A DNA stretch of 64,000 nt from Streptococcus sp. (GTDB lineage: Bacteria > Bacillota > Bacilli > Lactobacillales > Streptococcaceae). Of this stretch, positions 62,035 to 64,000 are shown one piece after another. Position 1 is the first letter of the stretch; each line of letters starts with the position of its first letter. Position numbers and translations under genes: made by a program. The notes under the pieces were generated by a model. The model made no database searches, had not been told where the DNA came from, and saw only the letters and a list, made by a program, of their open reading frames with translations. The stretch is from contig JAUMZQ010000002.1 of the NCBI GenBank assembly GCA_030528055.1, positions 186,001-250,000 on the forward strand. Reading direction: 5' to 3'.

Positions 62035-62062
62035 TTTGACAAATAGAACGAAAGCGTATATT
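62035..62062 (+). promoter_or_regulatory. Promoter of tRNA-Leu
   Basis: -35 TTGACA (62035-62040), 16-base spacer, -10 TATATT (62057-62062), 20 bases before the tRNA. Confidence 0.65.
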
Positions 62063-62081
62063 ATAAATATAGCAACCATTA

Positions 62082-62164
62082 GCGGAAATGGCGGAACGGC
62101 AGACGCGCATGCTTCAGGCGCATGTATCCACTAGGATGTGAGGGTTCAAATCCCTTTTTCCGCA
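62082..62164 (+). tRNA. tRNA-Leu (anticodon CAG)
   Basis: 83-base class II tRNA. Acceptor GCGGAAA/TTTCCGC pairs, D arm with GCGGAACGGCAGACGC, anticodon stem CATGC/GCATG around the loop TTCAGGC (anticodon CAG), variable arm TATCCACTAGGATG, T arm GAGGGTTCAAATCCCT, discriminator A. No CCA is encoded. Single tRNA on the plus strand between rsmA and rsgA. Confidence 0.92.
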
Positions 62165-62166
62165 TA

Positions 62167-62196
62167 AAAACCATGTCTTTGAACATGGTTTTTTCA
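62167..62196 (+). terminator. Terminator after tRNA-Leu
   Basis: 8-bp stem AACCATGT / ACATGGTT with a 6-base loop, then TTTTTC. Confidence 0.8.
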
Positions 62197-62245
62197 TTTA
62201 GTACAAAACTTCTTCACTAATCAACTCGCTTCATTCATCTTGATT

Positions 62246-63127
62246 CTAAAATTTATTTGTTTTTAATGATAATAAAGCATCTGTTAATCTGGCAAATTGT
62301 TCCAAGGAAAGAGTTTCTCCTCGAAGTGATGGGGCGATTTCTGCTTGGTCTAGGGCTGTTTCTAGAGCTTGTTTAACCTCATCTGATTTTCCAAAATAAG
62401 CTGTAAGGTTGTTCCAAAGCGTTTTTCTACGATGGACAAAACAGGCTTTTGATACTTTAAAGAAGAAATCTTCATCGGATACGCTAACAGCTGGTTGGTC
62501 TCGTCTCACCATTTTCAGTATAGCTGAATCAACATTCGGAGCTGGGACAAAAACTGTTCTTGGTACAATAAAGCTAACTTTAGCTGTCATATAGTATTGA
62601 ACAGCAATGGATAGACTGCCATAAGATTTGGTATTTGGTACTGCTGAGATACGGTCTGCAACCTCTTTTTGCATCATGACGACAAACTCTGCAAATGGAA
62701 TTTTACTCTCAATTAGATGCATCAATATTGGAGTTGTGATGTAATAAGGAAGATTTGCAACAACTTTAATGGGTAAATCAGGATTTTTAAAAGATTGAAT
62801 ACGAGTTTGTAAGTCAGATTTTAAAATATCTTCATTAACCACTGTCACATTATCAAAATCTCTGAGAGTATCGGCTAAAATCGGAATCAAGCGGTCATCA
62901 ATCTCAAAGGCCATCACTTCCGCCGCACTTTCTGCTAAAAATTCAGTCAATGCTCCAATTCCTGGTCCAATCTCAATGACATTAACTGTTTTGTCAATCT
63001 CTGCTGTATGGACTATTTTTTGTAAAATATTGGTATCCGTTAAAAAATTTTGCCCAAATGATTTTTTAAACGTAAAATTGTGACGCTCTAAAATAGCGCG
63101 TGTCACACTATAATCTGCAATTCTCAT
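62246..63127 (-). CDS. rsmA: 16S rRNA dimethyltransferase RsmA (KsgA)
   Basis: 293 residues. Dimethylates A1518/A1519 of 16S r[15 protein letters not shown] (about 25-36), SAM motif [14 protein letters not shown] (about 52-65), NEDIL, and catalytic [10 protein letters not shown]. The ATG overlaps the rnmV stop as ATGA. Confidence 0.97.
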   Translation of the reverse strand: MRIADYSVTRAILERHNFTFKKSFGQNFLTDTNILQKIVHTAEIDKTVNVIEIGPGIGALTEFLAESAAEVMAFEIDDRLIPILADTLRDFDNVTVVNEDILKSDLQTRIQSFKNPDLPIKVVANLPYYITTPILMHLIESKIPFAEFVVMMQKEVADRISAVPNTKSYGSLSIAVQYYMTAKVSFIVPRTVFVPAPNVDSAILKMVRRDQPAVSVSDEDFFFKVSKACFVHRRKTLWNNLTAYFGKSDEVKQALETALDQAEIAPSLRGETLSLEQFARLTDALLSLKTNKF

Positions 63128-63702
63128 TTTTTCTCACTTTCATACGCAGTCATTGCATTTTCAATATCTGCTAATTGTAGACCAAATAATTCTAAACGGT
63201 TTAAGAGTTGCTTACCATTTGAATAACCGATACGAAGGGTTTCTCCTAAAAATTCACGACGTTTCCGACTATCCTTTCCCATAAGAAGTCCTAATCGGAG
63301 CAAATCCATTTTTGTAATGTCGCACGTTTTCGCTTCTTGATTCGTTCCGAATACACCCTTCAAAGCGCGCTGTAAATTTTCAAAACTGGCATGTTCCACT
63401 CCCAACGAACGCCCTTTTGTCTTTGATTTTGGGGATGCCTCACTTGGATTGAGAAAGGCATGCTGCACACTAGGAATACTCGCCGTGATGATTTTTCGAA
63501 TCCTCTCTCCATTAAAATCTGGATCAGTAAAAACAATGACCCCATAGCGCTCATGCAACCGTTTTATTCGTTCAATATCTTTTTCATCAATGGCAGAACC
63601 TCTTGTTTCATAGGTTTTGACATCATAAAATCGTTGCAATTGACTTGTATCATCTCTGCCTTCCACAACGATTACTTTTGAAATTTTGAGTTTATTCTTC
63701 AA
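63124..63702 (-). CDS. rnmV: Ribonuclease M5
   Basis: 192 residues. Matures 5S rRNA. TOPRIM domain: [13 protein letters not shown] (catalytic Glu) and [15 protein letters not shown] (Asp-x-Asp). TTG start with GAGG upstream, inside the end of tatD. Typical tatD-rnmV-rsmA order. Confidence 0.95.
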   Translation of the reverse strand: MKNKLKISKVIVVEGRDDTSQLQRFYDVKTYETRGSAIDEKDIERIKRLHERYGVIVFTDPDFNGERIRKIITASIPSVQHAFLNPSEASPKSKTKGRSLGVEHASFENLQRALKGVFGTNQEAKTCDITKMDLLRLGLLMGKDSRKRREFLGETLRIGYSNGKQLLNRLELFGLQLADIENAMTAYESEKK

Positions 63703-64000
63703 TTTTAAAAATCCTCATTGCATTGTCATAAGTAGCACTCGCTACTTCTTTTACTGATAAACCTCGAAGTTCTGCAATTTTTTCGACAACGTAGCGCGTG
63801 TAGGCAGGATGGTTTTGCTTGCCACGTTTTGGAACAGGAGCTAGATATGGTGCATCTGTCTCTACTAATATTTTATCTAAAGGAAGCTTGGTTGCAGCTT
63901 CTTGAATGTCCAAGGCTTTTTTAAAGGTTACAACTCCTGAAAATGAAATCATCATCCCTAACTCAACAAACTGTTCAGCCATCTCTAGCGAACCAGAATA
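63692..64000 (-). CDS. tatD: TatD-family deoxyribonuclease, C-terminal fragment
   Basis: The window contains only the last ~102 codons; the reading frame is open to the right edge (YSGSLEMAEQFVELGMMISFSGVVTFKKA...). C-terminal TatD motifs: LVETDAPYLAPVPKRGKQNHPAYTRYVVEKIAELRG, with the metal-binding ETDAP Asp. Metal-dependent DNase or amidohydrolase-fold protein. It overlaps rnmV by 11 bases. Confidence 0.95.
   Translation of the reverse strand, partial: YSGSLEMAEQFVELGMMISFSGVVTFKKALDIQEAATKLPLDKILVETDAPYLAPVPKRGKQNHPAYTRYVVEKIAELRGLSVKEVASATYDNAMRIFKIEE

Overview
The window is a chromosomal stretch of a low-GC oral (viridans-group) Streptococcus. The evidence is gene content and order: gnd-ritR, purR-rpsL-rpsG-fusA-gap-pgk, the metQ-M20 peptidase-metN-metI cluster, rgg next to a glucosyltransferase, lemA-htpX, and a salivarius-type urease operon with its own nickel transporter. 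The rgg-gtf and htpX arrangement recalls S. gordonii/S. sanguinis relatives, while the urease operon recalls S. salivarius. I do not assign a species. Nearly all genes lie on the minus strand. The exceptions are acyP-yidC2, a CsbD protein, the urease island, a 38-residue ORF and one tRNA.

Layout. 1-9 kb: start of an rRNA methyltransferase, acylphosphatase, YidC2, GreA, MltG, MurC, an unrecognised basic protein and a large Snf2 helicase. 9-14.7 kb: CPBP protease, Der, nitroreductase, DnaI, DnaB, NrdR. 14.9-20.8 kb: a secreted six-repeat Bsp/C39-type protein, the orphan redox regulator RitR with 6-phosphogluconate dehydrogenase, and a YceD protein. 20.9-26.8 kb: CsbD, a 1549-residue GH70 glucosyltransferase and its Rgg regulator. 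27.3-35.5 kb: the urease operon ureIABCEFGD plus a CbiMN/Q/O-type Ni transporter, preceded by a near-consensus CodY box. ureD carries an in-frame TGA where a Trp codon is expected. 35.6-37.4 kb: HtpX, LemA and a tiny basic protein.

37.5-49.7 kb is a transport and salvage region. It holds ECF transporter modules (EcfT, fused EcfAA, and a UPF0397 S component), a nucleoside phosphorylase, tRNA hydroxylase TrhO, a small XRE/membrane cassette, a SAM-hydroxide adenosyltransferase-like enzyme, and a complete methionine ABC system with a second amino-acid binding lipoprotein. 50-56.4 kb: glycolysis and translation genes (pgk, gap, fusA, rpsG, rpsL), where the rpsL leader has a pseudoknot-like element. 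56.6-64 kb: PurR, YhaM, RmuC, thiamine pyrophosphokinase, Rpe, RsgA, tRNA-Leu(CAG), RsmA, RNase M5 and a partial TatD nuclease.

Functional links: urease with Ni uptake would give ammonia for acid resistance and nitrogen supply, under CodY. Rgg-GTF makes glucan for biofilm. The SAM-hydrolase-like enzyme, the S component, the ECF energising module and the nucleoside phosphorylase could form an adenosyl-compound salvage route beside methionine uptake; this is the least described system here and is inference.
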